NCBI GenBank assembly: GCA_934120045.1
Contig: CAKOTF010000001.1
Span: 1-64,000 of the forward strand
From: an uncultured Clostridia bacterium
GTDB taxonomy: Bacteria; Bacillota; Clostridia; TANB77; CAG-508
DNA: 64,000 nt
Reading direction: 5' to 3'
In this document: positions 37,113 to 45,968 of the stretch, piece after piece
Layout of the letters: each line of letters starts with the position of its first letter
Position numbering within the stretch: position 1 is the stretch's first letter
Made by a program: the position numbers and the translations under genes
Notes under the pieces: generated by a model
The model's database searches: none
What the model saw: only the letters and a program-made list of their open reading frames with translations
What the model was told of the DNA's origin: nothing

Positions 37113-37778
37113 TTATTTTGTATTTAATTGTTTATTTAACTTATTTGTCAAAACCTTTTGCTTAATCATGTGTATAATATATATCACTATTGCTATTATA
37201 ATATATAAAATAACTATATTACTAATATCTAAATCTGTAGAATATTTTATATCTGTTGAACCTATATTATTAATTGACTTATTTAAAAACATTTCATAGC
37301 CTATATTAAAAAGTGCTATAAGCATAACTAATATTATGAAAGCAATTACTAATTCAATACATACTTGTTTTGGTGGTATATTTTGAATTGCAACTATATA
37401 AATTACAATTCCTAATATAACCCCTGTTATTAAAGAAAATAAATATACTTGTATAATTCTACTTGTTGAAAATTTACAAATAAATTGATATAACAATATT
37501 TCATCTGCAGGATAATCTTCTCCATATAACTCTTTTTCTTCGTTAATTTTCTTATTGATTTGATCAACCTGTTCTTGATAAACTTTTCCTATTTCTACTA
37601 ATGTTTCTGAATCTCCATCCAAACTATTTATTACCTCTAACTGGATCACTTCAGGAATTGATAATAAAAATAATGCTGTAGTTCCTATAAATACCGATAT
37701 TATAATTGTATATAAAATTGTTATTAGTAGTTTTTTTATTGAAAATGTTTTAAATTCTAATTTTTTCATATCACTCAC
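37113..37778 (-). CDS. Four-helix membrane protein paired with a LytTR regulator
   Basis: This 221-residue protein has four hydrophobic helices and an outer loop of about 70 acidic residues between helices 1 and 2. It overlaps the LytTR gene by 8 bp. Small LytTR regulators are often coupled to membrane proteins (for example DUF3021) that restrain them. Such a role is inferred here. Confidence 0.6.
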   Translation of the reverse strand: MSDMKKLEFKTFSIKKLLITILYTIIISVFIGTTALFLLSIPEVIQLEVINSLDGDSETLVEIGKVYQEQVDQINKKINEEKELYGEDYPADEILLYQFICKFSTSRIIQVYLFSLITGVILGIVIYIVAIQNIPPKQVCIELVIAFIILVMLIALFNIGYEMFLNKSINNIGSTDIKYSTDLDISNIVILYIIIAIVIYIIHMIKQKVLTNKLNKQLNTK

Positions 37779-38235
37779 TCCTATCTTTAAGAAATTTCAT
37801 AATTTCTGCAGTTCTTCTTCTCGAAACGTTTTCTTCGTTTCCATCTTTAAATTTTACTACTATTCTTCCAATAATACTTGTATTAAAACATTTTACATGT
37901 TTTATATTTATAATTGTTGAATTAGATATTCTAATGAATTCTCTTGAAGGAAGCACGTCTTCGAGATAATACAATTTTTCTTTTATTAAGAAAATTCCAT
38001 CTTTCGTTTTACAAAAATTATTTTTTTCTTCACTAAAAAACATTATCACATCTGATACATTAATTATGAAAATATCATTATTTCGCATAGCAATTATTTG
38101 TTTTATCACATTAACATTTCTTGATAATAATTCATTTTCTAACCTTTGTACTTCTTCATTTTTTTCTGGTGCATTAATGCATACTTCAATCTCTTGAAAT
38201 TCACTTGAAATATTAGTACGTACTTTAATCTTCAT
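37771..38235 (-). CDS. LytTR family DNA-binding regulator
   Basis: The start at ATG 38235 follows GGAGGAAGC. The 154-residue protein has a short N-terminal part and a LytTR domain (residues 50-150: IIAMRNNDIFIINVSDVIMFFSEE, REFIRISNSTIINIKHVKCF and KDGNEENVSRRRTAEIMKFL). It has no receiver domain. It probably regulates its own membrane partner and nearby genes. Confidence 0.85.
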   Translation of the reverse strand: MKIKVRTNISSEFQEIEVCINAPEKNEEVQRLENELLSRNVNVIKQIIAMRNNDIFIINVSDVIMFFSEEKNNFCKTKDGIFLIKEKLYYLEDVLPSREFIRISNSTIINIKHVKCFNTSIIGRIVVKFKDGNEENVSRRRTAEIMKFLKDRSE

Positions 38236-38492
38236 TTTTTGCTTCCTCCTTGAAATTATTATAGCAATAATTATTCTTCTTAGCAATGTTTTGGTATTAT
38301 ATTAAGATAACTGTAGTCTTTTCTTAGATAACTGTACTTTTCTTTTAGTCTTGTCATTATATTGCAGAGAAATTTTAGTAATTAAATATATACTTTTGCA
38401 TTCAAAAAATAATAAGATATTAATCTAATAATTAATACCTTATCACAATAACATAAATCTCCTATTTTTTTCTTCATAAAAATTATAAAATT

Positions 38493-38624
38493 TCATCTCA
38501 AATTCTTCTCTCTTTTATTTCCTGTATATAATCCTTCTGTGCATTTTCCGACTATATTATATCCTGCTTTTTCATAATAGTTATTTAAAAATTCATTATT
38601 TTCTGCATAATCCAATCTGAGCTT
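38493..38624 (-). pseudogene. GNAT acetyltransferase C-terminal remnant
   Basis: About 43 codons without a start encode a GNAT-like end: LRLDYAENNEFLNNYYEKAG, then YNIVGKC and NKREKNL. The N-terminal two thirds are gone. The remnant shows that this cargo region has turned over. Confidence 0.6.
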
Positions 38625-38654
38625 TTTTTATTATATTATATATATTTATATCAC

Positions 38655-38702
38655 AAAAAACTGGAAAAGACTAAACAGAATTTAATTTTTTCCAGTTTTC
38701 TT
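38655..38702. terminator. Bidirectional hairpin
   Basis: AAACTGGAAAA and TTTTCCAGTTTT pair over a loop, with T runs on either side, downstream of the broken caspase-like gene. Confidence 0.65.
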
Positions 38703-38731
38703 ATAAAATTTAAGACACTATTCTTTTTTTA

Positions 38732-40254
38732 CTACCAAGCCCATCCATAATAATTAGTATCTCCGATAAAACCAGGATTACAATCATCATGTCCAGCATT
38801 AAGTACTTCTTGTCTTGCTTCTAAAACACAATTCAATACAGATTTCGAACCTAATTTACCACAGAAGTTAATTATAAATTCATATGAAGTTCTAGTACTA
38901 ACACTATTATTATTTCCTACAAAACATCTACCACTATACCCTTTAGTTTTAAAAGCCTTAGCAAAAGCATCTGTTGAAGACGTTAAGCAACCTGCCAGAT
39001 ATACAAAATGCCAGTTTCCTGAAACTTCTGAAGAATAAAGTGTCCAATTTTCACCATCAGTTATTGCGTTCAAGAAATTTCCGTTTTCATCTTCAAGCCC
39101 ATGTGCAGATATAAATAATCCATATAAGCTTTTATGATTAATAACCCACATTACATCCTCTTTTTTCACCCAACCAGTATGTGGTTGACAAGCATATGGG
39201 GTTGCACATATCCTAATCTTTCAAATGCTTCTGCTGCAGCATCTGCTCTTTCAGCTGCTTTATAGAATGTTGGAACTAAAGACATTGCTCTCGCACCATC
39301 AGCCATTTTGGTATCTCCACCAAGAATTTCTCCTGTTTCAGCATCCACCATAATTATGGTATTTCTTTCAATAGTTATTTTCCATGCAACTCTTATAAAA
39401 TCTGCCTCCTCATATGGACCACCTTTTTCCCAATAAAAATTTGGTCTAAATGTAGTAAGTTGTGCTAAGATATCACTAGAATTAATATTTTGATTATACA
39501 TTTTCTTTGCAATTTCAATTGCTTGTTCCTTTGTAACTATTACATTTATGCTTTCTGGTTCTATAGTATTTCTAGAAAATAACATTATTGACCCATCTTT
39601 AGCATCAATTGAGACAGTTGCAACATCATATGGATTCACAACATTATCAAATAATATCTTATTCCATGTTATATTCCAAACTCCTTCTATATCATTATTA
39701 CATTCCACCATCTTGTACTCTTGCAAATTATTTACTGAAACTATGTCATTTAATGTATCTTGAATTTGTTCAATATTTTTTATTGAATATTCAATTTGTG
39801 GCAACTCTTGAAACTCTACATAATCTCTTTTATCTTTATCAGTTTGCGGAAAATCTTCTTTATTTTTAAAACATACTATATTTCCTTCATTATTAAAGTC
39901 AATTTGAACGCTATCATTCTCTAATCTTCTAATTTCTCTATTTAAATATTTGTCTTTAATTAAATAAACATCATTATACTCATTAATATCAGCATCTGAC
40001 ACATTATATACCAACATTGCCTCTTTAGCCGCATCATTTATTAGTTCTTCTTTTTTTTAATATTGTATACTTATTTTCTGTTCAAGCTCTCCTGTTTCAA
40101 AACTATATTCATGACGTTCTACTTTATCAAGTACTTTGTTTTCAGTATTGTTAGAAACCAAAATATAATTTGCGAAAACCCCATTAGAAAACAGAACAAT
40201 ACATAGTGTTAATACAAAAAATATTGTAAAAATTATTTTTTTTGTATTTTTCAT
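38732..40254 (-). pseudogene. Secreted PepSY plus caspase-like protease, disrupted
   Basis: A signal peptide (IIFTIFFVLTLCIVLFSNGVFA) begins the gene at 40254. The frame continues through an in-frame TAA at 40057-40059 into a PepSY-like region (TKEQAIEIAKKMY, then IIMVDAETGEILGGD). A frame change near 39180 leads into a caspase-like domain with SAHG and LAGC, the likely His-Cys pair. The change can be explained by a 14-bp duplication between two ATATG repeats at 39190-39210. About 505 codons in total. Two lesions, neither of the CGG type. Confidence 0.65.
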
Positions 40255-40341
40255 AACATATCCCCTCCTAAAAAAATATTATTTATAACAAGAGAATTTA
40301 CAAAAAGTTATTACTTTTCACAATTCTCATATTATCATCTT

Positions 40342-41955
40342 TTAGTTTTCATCACTTAATAAAACATTTGAATTATCAACCTTTAATGCAAAATATGGTT
40401 TTTCTTTTTGGCTTTCTTTTAAATACAATATAAAATCATCATTATAAATAAACTTTCTACCATTTTGTGGTCTAATTCCTTCTAATACTTTTATCAAAGC
40501 TTCACTCTTAACACTTCCTCCACAATTATTCAATTCAAATTCTATTGTTTGAAGTGCCTGTTCAATATATAAATCTGTTCCTTTTATCATTCTTCCACAA
40601 AGTTCATCATAATTTATTTCGTTCTTTACTTTTATAAATGGTACATTTAAACTATCAGCTTCATCCCACTCTTTATTACCATTATACTCAGCCTGTTTTT
40701 CTAGCATTTTTTGATAAATTTCTTCAAAAGATTTATTTATATCTGTTGTTCTATACAAAAAAACTTCATCATTCTCTTTAGTCTTTAACTTTATAGCAAA
40801 ATCTTCGCTTGAATTATAAAATAATATTTCTATATTTTTACTTGCTTCTTGTGAAGTGTTGGGATTAATCCCAAAATATTTTACTTTTTCTTCTGAATTT
40901 CCAAATATATCATCATTTAATGTTGGAAACTTTTCTAAATAATTAAATTCTTTTTTTAACATTGCATATAAAATAAATGCATCTGGATTTTTCCATTCCA
41001 CTTTATCCAATATTTCACTATTTTCATTAAATTTTTGCTTTATTTCATTTTCGATTTTTATTTTTAAATCCTGTGTTGCTTTTCCATGCGTCTTAAAATA
41101 TGAATTAGAATTTAAATCATTTATAGTAAATGTTTGTTTATTTAATTCGTCTGCTAAAACAGATGGACCATCTTCAAATTCTATTTTTTGTTTAATAACA
41201 TCATTCATAAAATCATTCCATACTAAATTAAATGTTCCAACCCATACTTTATTTTCATCAACTGATGATAATTTACTTGTAAATGTAGGTGTTAATTCTG
41301 CTTTTCCATTATTTTTTTTTAAAAATTTCATTATTCCATATACACTTCCTGTCAACAAAATACTTATACATAATACCAAAATAATAATTTTTGAAGATTT
41401 ACTCATTTCATCAAATCCTTTCTTTAGCAGGATTTTTCTTAATTGCATTTTTCCTCTATGTACTAAATTTTTTGTATTTTGAATTGTTTCATTTAAAATA
41501 TTTGCAGTTTCTTCATAAGATAATCCCGCAATATTTATAAGATAAATAGCATTTCTATATCTTTCATTTAAAAGATCTATTGACTCTAATAATTCTTTTT
41601 TAGTTTCTTCTTTTGATACAATCTCTAACAAATCTTTTTCAATTTGTTGATTTCCATTAAAAACATATAATTCAGTTATTTCAGTTCTTCTTTTTTCTTT
41701 TTTTATATAATTAAATGACTTGCTTTTAGCAACAAGATATATATAATATTTAAAAGATGTATTTTCTTGCATTTTATTTTGCATAACATATATAAAAGTT
41801 TCTTGAGTTAAGTCCTCTGCAATTTCATAATCTTTTACTATTGTATAAATAAAATATTCAATTTTGCTTTTATATTTATCATAAAGAAATTTAAATGCTT
41901 CTTTTTCCCCATTTAAATAATCATTGTACAATTTTTTATCTAAATCTTTCTCCAT
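40342..41955 (-). CDS. ECF sigma factor fused to a membrane helix and outer domain
   Basis: Residues 1-180 form an ECF sigma factor (YNDYLNGEKEAFKFLYDKYK, EDLTQETFIYVMQ; region 4 YRNAIYLINIAGLSYEETANIL). A membrane helix (KIIILVLCISILLTGSVYGIMKF) lies at about 188-210. Some 320 outer residues follow without a family I can name. They end in FILYLKES and YFALKVDNSNVLL, which faintly resemble serpin C-termini. The fusion would make a membrane-tethered sigma factor. No separate anti-sigma gene lies beside it. Confidence 0.75.
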   Translation of the reverse strand: MEKDLDKKLYNDYLNGEKEAFKFLYDKYKSKIEYFIYTIVKDYEIAEDLTQETFIYVMQNKMQENTSFKYYIYLVAKSKSFNYIKKEKRRTEITELYVFNGNQQIEKDLLEIVSKEETKKELLESIDLLNERYRNAIYLINIAGLSYEETANILNETIQNTKNLVHRGKMQLRKILLKKGFDEMSKSSKIIILVLCISILLTGSVYGIMKFLKKNNGKAELTPTFTSKLSSVDENKVWVGTFNLVWNDFMNDVIKQKIEFEDGPSVLADELNKQTFTINDLNSNSYFKTHGKATQDLKIKIENEIKQKFNENSEILDKVEWKNPDAFILYAMLKKEFNYLEKFPTLNDDIFGNSEEKVKYFGINPNTSQEASKNIEILFYNSSEDFAIKLKTKENDEVFLYRTTDINKSFEEIYQKMLEKQAEYNGNKEWDEADSLNVPFIKVKNEINYDELCGRMIKGTDLYIEQALQTIEFELNNCGGSVKSEALIKVLEGIRPQNGRKFIYNDDFILYLKESQKEKPYFALKVDNSNVLLSDEN

Positions 41956-42170
41956 TTTTTACCTGCTTTCATATATATAGAACACTAAAGTATAAAAAAG
42001 TTTCAAATTATTATAATTTTTTTCATTTTATCACATTTGATAAGATATAAAAATAGACTAACCTTAAATAAATCTATTTTTATCAAAGTCAAGTCCACTT
42101 TCTATATTAATTAAAACCTCATTATTACATTTTTCAAATTTCAATAATTTATAGCTTATGCATCAAATAA

Positions 42171-42206
42171 GGAACAGATAGATATATATCTACCTGTTCC
42201 ATCTTT
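42171..42206. terminator. Hairpin between two minus-strand genes
   Basis: GGAACAG and CTGTTCC, with inner TAGATATATATCTA, form a long stem next to the stop of the following gene. T runs are stronger on the plus strand. Confidence 0.6.
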
Positions 42207-42209
42207 TTT

Positions 42210-42878
42210 CTATTCATTTTCTTTTAATTTATATTGGCTAATATCTGGTTCTGCAAAAATTGAATCTTCTACCATATTAAACTCGTATTGTCTTTCATTT
42301 TCTATACCGGATTCTATCGTCTTTACAAGTAATCCTGTTTCTTTATCTATATATACTTCTGTATCTTCATAACTTAAAGATGTTAATGACATAAAATTTT
42401 TAACAACATAACATTCTTTTTCATTATATTCAACAGATTTTATTCTGGCATTTACACATCCAAAAAATGTTTGCCACTTACTATCATTTTCTAAGTAATT
42501 AGAAATCACCAAAGGCATTATTTTTCCATTATTTAATTGTGCAATTTTTGACTCTTTTGTTTCTGTAAAAGTATCTGTTCTTTCTCCATTATCATACATT
42601 GATATTTTTGTTAATTCACTATCTCTCTCTCGTTCAATAAAAACAACTTGTTTGTTATCTTTTTTATAATAATCCATTTTTACAATTGTCCCATTTGTTT
42701 CAGTTGCAAATGATTTTATATGATAATTTATGCTATTATTGTATTCTGCAATTTTATCCTGTAACTCTGTTATAATTACATAATTTCTAATTGTATGAAC
42801 AATAAGAAATACAAGAAACATAGTAATTAATATTAAAACTATTTTTAATACATTTTTTATTATTTTCTTCTTTTCCAT
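42210..42878 (-). CDS. Membrane-anchored outer protein under a c-di-GMP riboswitch
   Basis: ATG 42878 has the better distance to GAGGGGG than ATG 42884. One N-terminal helix (VLKIVLILITMFLVFLIVHTI) is followed by about 180 outer residues with strand pairs like LolA-type lipid-binding proteins (NGKIMPLVISNYLEN, YVVKNFM, VYIDKETGLLVKTIES). A related protein is at 45216-45836. The leader carries a GEMM-I type riboswitch. Confidence 0.7.
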   Translation of the reverse strand: MEKKKIIKNVLKIVLILITMFLVFLIVHTIRNYVIITELQDKIAEYNNSINYHIKSFATETNGTIVKMDYYKKDNKQVVFIERERDSELTKISMYDNGERTDTFTETKESKIAQLNNGKIMPLVISNYLENDSKWQTFFGCVNARIKSVEYNEKECYVVKNFMSLTSLSYEDTEVYIDKETGLLVKTIESGIENERQYEFNMVEDSIFAEPDISQYKLKENE

Positions 42879-42896
42879 ATACATTCCCCCTCTTTA

Positions 42897-42975
42897 GTGC
42901 AACCTAGCAATCATAAGCACTTTCGCTTTTAGACCTATGGCTTTGCGTCATAAACTTTCGCCTATTTTGCTATAT
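42897..42975 (-). promoter_or_regulatory. GEMM-I type (c-di-GMP-I) riboswitch
   Basis: Read on the minus strand the leader has GCAAAATAGGCGAAAG, then GACGCAAAGCC and GGTCTAAA. A hairpin AAGCGAAAGTGCTT and TAGGTTGC follow. These are the conserved parts of the GEMM-I aptamer, including the GAAA tetraloop and its receptor. The ribosome site GAGGGGG follows within about 15 bases, so control is probably of translation. Confidence 0.85.
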
Positions 42976-42983
42976 ATATCCAT

Positions 42984-43012
42984 ATTATAACATATTTTAA
43001 TACTTTTTGCAA
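42984..43012 (-). promoter_or_regulatory. Promoter of the riboswitch leader
   Basis: On the minus strand TTGCAA (43007-43012) and TATAAT (42984-42989) are spaced by 17 bp, and the aptamer begins about ten bases downstream. Confidence 0.8.
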
Positions 43013-43121
43013 CTTTACAAAATTTTATTCAAAATACGATTCTTTATAAAATTTTTTTACTTCAGCATTAACAATTTATTTCTCTTTATATAAAATTCAA
43101 CTTGAAAGGAGTTGATAATCT

Positions 43122-43409
43122 ATGATAAGTAAAGAAGATATTATTTCCACACTATATGAGAGAAATCAATCTAATGGTGCATTTATTTTAGATACTGAAG
43201 AATTTAGTAAGTGGAAAAAACAAAAATCTAGTAATTTTGAGAAACTAACAAATTTTATTTCTCAAAAATTAGATTCAAATTCTAAAGAAGAATTTGATAA
43301 CATTGTTGATGAATATCTTGAAGCCGAAGAAGCATGTGTAGCTCTTTATCTAGAAAATTCATACAAAGTTGGTTTCCTAGATGGCTTAAGCATATTCCGT
43401 ATGTTTTAA
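43122..43409 (+). CDS. DUF6809-like small protein
   Basis: The 95-residue acidic, helical protein has an NIVDEYLEAEEACVALYLENSYKVGFLDGL segment. This is like small DUF6809-type proteins of phages and mobile elements. Good ribosome site AAAGGAG. Function unknown. Confidence 0.55.
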   Translation: MISKEDIISTLYERNQSNGAFILDTEEFSKWKKQKSSNFEKLTNFISQKLDSNSKEEFDNIVDEYLEAEEACVALYLENSYKVGFLDGLSIFRMF

Positions 43410-43412
43410 TTT

Positions 43413-43443
43413 CAATAATACTCTATATAATAGTATAGAGTAT
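43413..43443 (+). terminator. Hairpin after the DUF6809-like gene
   Basis: AATACTCTATA, loop TAATAG, TATAGAGTATT: an 11-bp stem followed by a short AT-rich run. Confidence 0.6.
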
Positions 43444-43461
43444 TATTATATAAAAAAACAA

Positions 43462-43566
43462 ATGTAACATAACTACACTTATGATACATTTTTACTTATT
43501 TTCTTACAGGATATAATAAAAAAATGTAACATAAACAAATAAATTACTATCATAAAAATGTAACAT
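43462..43566. repeat. Three ATGTAACAT operator-like repeats before a recombinase
   Basis: ATGTAACAT, itself a dyad, occurs at 43462-43470, 43524-43532 and 43558-43566. The last two lie in a longer direct repeat, AAAAATGTAACATAAAC, 34 bp apart. They sit directly upstream of the recombinase gene and may bind it or a repressor. Confidence 0.55.
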
Positions 43567-43588
43567 AAACGAATAAAGGAGATTTTTA

Positions 43589-44458
43589 ATGGAAAAATTT
43601 ATTTTATATATGAAAGAACAAAATATTTCAGATAATACTTGCAATAGTTATGCAAATGATATTAAACTATATAAAAAATATTATAAAGATTCTTTTGGAG
43701 AAGATCTTACAAATTTAATTCATGAAGATATTTCAATGTATCGCAGTTATTTATTAAAACACAATATAAGCGCTATAAGCATAAATAGGAAAATATCTGC
43801 TCTAAAAATGTATAATGAATTTTTAGTACATGAAGATTTACAAGAAAAGGTAATTATTATAGATAAAGACTATATAAAAATTCAAAAATCAATGATACAA
43901 AAACAACTTCCATCCGAAAGAGATATAAACATGTTAAAACATTTTTCTTGTAGAGATAAAAAAAATTCAAAAAGAGATTTCTGTATTATAATACTACTTT
44001 TATATGCTGGTTTAAGAGAAAGCGAATTGGTTAATTTACGTATCGTTGATATAAAACTTGAAGAAAGATTTTTAAATATTATTGGTAAAGGTAACAAGTT
44101 TCGACAAGTTATGATAAACAACCTAATGTATAATGCTTTAAAAGATTATTTAGATGAACGTCAAAACATGAATATAAAAAACCCATATTTAATAATTGGA
44201 CAAAAAAACAAACAGACACAAAAACCATTGAATAGAAATTTTTGTAATAGACTATTAAACAAATATAAAGAAATATGTAAAATCAATTACCTACATCCAC
44301 ATTTATTAAGAAGTTACTTTTGCAGTAATGCACTTCACAATGCTGGATATACTATTGAACAAGTAGCAAATCAAGCTGGACATAGTAGTCTAAATACGAC
44401 AAAAGGTTATCTAGTTTCAGAACAAAAAGATTTATTGAAATTATCTAATTTACTATAA
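43589..44458 (+). CDS. Tyrosine recombinase (XerC/D-like), second in the element
   Basis: The 289-residue protein has an N-terminal SAM-like core-binding domain and a catalytic domain. Catalytic residues are visible: Arg in LYAGLRESELVNL, Lys in IIGKGNKFR, HPHLLRS (His and Arg), GH in QAGHSSLNTT, and the nucleophile Tyr in KGYLVSE. It is not at an end of the element. It lies 90 bp from the inverted repeat of cassette 2, so it may act there, or on a resolution site. Confidence 0.88.
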   Translation: MEKFILYMKEQNISDNTCNSYANDIKLYKKYYKDSFGEDLTNLIHEDISMYRSYLLKHNISAISINRKISALKMYNEFLVHEDLQEKVIIIDKDYIKIQKSMIQKQLPSERDINMLKHFSCRDKKNSKRDFCIIILLLYAGLRESELVNLRIVDIKLEERFLNIIGKGNKFRQVMINNLMYNALKDYLDERQNMNIKNPYLIIGQKNKQTQKPLNRNFCNRLLNKYKEICKINYLHPHLLRSYFCSNALHNAGYTIEQVANQAGHSSLNTTKGYLVSEQKDLLKLSNLL

Positions 44459-44509
44459 TCATTATACTTAATAATAAAAAATTATATCTTGTTTTAGCTC
44501 AAAATACTT

Positions 44510-44541
44510 AATAAAAACACCAGCTAATAATATAGCTGGTG
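44510..44541 (-). terminator. Terminator of cassette 2
   Basis: On the minus strand CACCAGCTA, short loop, TAGCTGGTG is followed by TTTTTATT. It starts six bases after the outer inverted repeat. Confidence 0.85.
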
Positions 44542-44547
44542 AAAAAC

Positions 44548-44561
44548 ATAAGTAGTGCTAA
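44548..44561. repeat. 14-bp inverted repeat, terminator side of cassette 2
   Basis: ATAAGTAGTGCTAA is the exact reverse complement of 45068-45081. On the mRNA it lies 29 bases after the stop codon. Confidence 0.85.
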
Positions 44562-44590
44562 GTTTTCTAAATGTCTATCTTACCAAACTT

Positions 44591-45052
44591 TTATGCTTTA
44601 TAAGACCAGACCATTACTCTTCCTGCAGATGCGTCAGGAAATCCGATAACGGAAAAATGAATTCTAAACATCCGACAACTAGTAGCCTTGAATACATCCT
44701 GGTTTTTTCCACTCTTATTCCAAAGATAATCGCCTCTATAAGAGCCAGAAATGTTTCCAGGTTTGTATTTTTCACCAGTATCAGCATTATATACTTCATA
44801 ATATACTGCTGTGTTTTCATCAAAAGAATTCACTTTTACTGTTATTCCAGTCCATGATTTATTAGGATCTCCCAGAACATACAGGTCTCCCTCCGAAGAG
44901 TTACTCCCGCTATACCAATAGTTATCATAATCAGGGAAATCACCATCAGAAAACGTTTCAACACCATTTGCAGCAAAAGCACTAATTGCACACATGCTAA
45001 TCATTACAAATGCTACAAAAATACTAATAAAAACTTTCTTATGTTTTGCCAT
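44591..45052 (-). CDS. Small secreted protein in a second repeat-framed cassette
   Basis: The 153-residue preprotein has a signal peptide (VFISIFVAFVMISMCAISAFAA). The mature part is about 125 residues, predicted beta-rich, with many Tyr, Asn and Gly. It is more GC-rich than its neighbours. Codon 127 is CGG at 44672-44674 and reads as Arg without a shift. It shows weak similarity to the cassette 1 protein (SWTGITVK, then a final VWSY). Function unknown. Confidence 0.8.
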   Translation of the reverse strand: MAKHKKVFISIFVAFVMISMCAISAFAANGVETFSDGDFPDYDNYWYSGSNSSEGDLYVLGDPNKSWTGITVKVNSFDENTAVYYEVYNADTGEKYKPGNISGSYRGDYLWNKSGKNQDVFKATSCRMFRIHFSVIGFPDASAGRVMVWSYKA

Positions 45053-45067
45053 AATATCACCTTTCTA

Positions 45068-45081
45068 TTAGCACTACTTAT
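45068..45081. repeat. 14-bp inverted repeat, leader side of cassette 2
   Basis: TTAGCACTACTTAT on the plus strand. On the mRNA it lies directly before the AAAGGTGAT ribosome site. Confidence 0.85.
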
Positions 45082-45095
45082 TTTTTTATTATTAA

Positions 45096-45163
45096 TATAC
45101 ACATTCGTGTATATACTAAAGAATATTTCTAAATTATTTTATCATATTGTAAAAATCTGTCAA
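45096..45163 (-). promoter_or_regulatory. Promoter and dyad operator of cassette 2
   Basis: On the minus strand TTGACA (45158-45163) and TAAAAT (45136-45141) have a 16-bp spacer. Downstream, TATACAC-ATTC-GTGTATA (45096-45113) is a perfect dyad, either an operator or a leader hairpin. Both lie outside the inverted repeat. Confidence 0.7.
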
Positions 45164-45177
45164 TATTTTCACACAAA

Positions 45178-45212
45178 AAAAATAGAATAAACTTATTATT
45201 CTATTTTTTTTA
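45178..45212. terminator. Bidirectional hairpin
   Basis: AAAAATAGAATAA and TTATTCTATTTTT form a long stem between the cassette 2 promoter and the end of the next minus-strand gene. Confidence 0.7.
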
Positions 45213-45215
45213 TAT

Positions 45216-45836
45216 CTAAAAATCATTGTCTGTTACAACATCAAATTCATATTCATGATTAACTATACTTATGCTATTATCTTTATTTCTCATTTCTACT
45301 TTTTCTACTAAACCATTCTCCTTATTGATATAATATTTTACCTTGGCATCAGCTTCAGTAACTCCACAATTAATATTTGTTATAACAAAATATTCTTTAT
45401 CTCCATTTTTTTCAGATTTTATATTTGCAAATATAGAATTAAAAAACATATTTGTTCTATCTTTAAATTCTAAATATGTAGTAATTGTATCAATAGGAAA
45501 TATTTTTTTATTTTGATTCATTTCTGTTATTTCACCATTAGTATCTTCAAAATATGTTTTATATCCATCTGTCGTAATATACTGTATAAGTTTGGTTTTA
45601 TCTTCTTTTTTCTCGATAACAATTTTTTCTTTTTCTTTATTTTTAAACAATTCAATATATGTTAATGAAGAATCTGTGGCAGAAATTTTATGATAGACAT
45701 TTTCTTTATTGCAATATTCATCCGATTTTTGCATTATTTCTTTAATTATATTATAGTTTTTCACTCCTAATATACTAAGAAAAATCAAAATTAAGCCTAA
45801 AACAATTACAAATACTAATATACATTTCTTTTTCAT
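45216..45836 (-). CDS. Membrane-anchored outer protein, paralogue of 42210-42878
   Basis: The 206-residue protein has an N-terminal helix (CILVFVIVLGLILIFLSIL) and an outer domain with the same order of strands as the riboswitch-controlled protein (YFVITNINC, KYYINKENGLVEKVEM, HEYEFDVV). Ribosome site AAGGGGG. Function unknown; a LolA-like fold is possible. Confidence 0.65.
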   Translation of the reverse strand: MKKKCILVFVIVLGLILIFLSILGVKNYNIIKEIMQKSDEYCNKENVYHKISATDSSLTYIELFKNKEKEKIVIEKKEDKTKLIQYITTDGYKTYFEDTNGEITEMNQNKKIFPIDTITTYLEFKDRTNMFFNSIFANIKSEKNGDKEYFVITNINCGVTEADAKVKYYINKENGLVEKVEMRNKDNSISIVNHEYEFDVVTDNDF

Positions 45837-45968
45837 ATGAATACCCCCTTTTCATCTTTTGACTATTTTATAAGTAACATTATTTTTTATATTATAACAT
45901 TATTTCATTTAATTGTCAATTTTTGTCAAATATTCATGTTTTATTTTTAGACTTACAATCTTTAAATC

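Larger units (their letters stand above)
38236..38731. other. Intergenic region with a gene remnant and terminator
   Basis: It contains a fragment of an acetyltransferase gene (38493-38624) and a terminator hairpin (38655-38702). The rest is AT-rich and shows nothing further. Confidence 0.5.

Noticed and set aside
44614..44823. Alternative 69-residue frame inside cassette 2 as another CGG shift product
   Set aside because: The unshifted frame keeps the beta-rich end and finishes inside the inverted repeats; the shifted frame is not protein-like.
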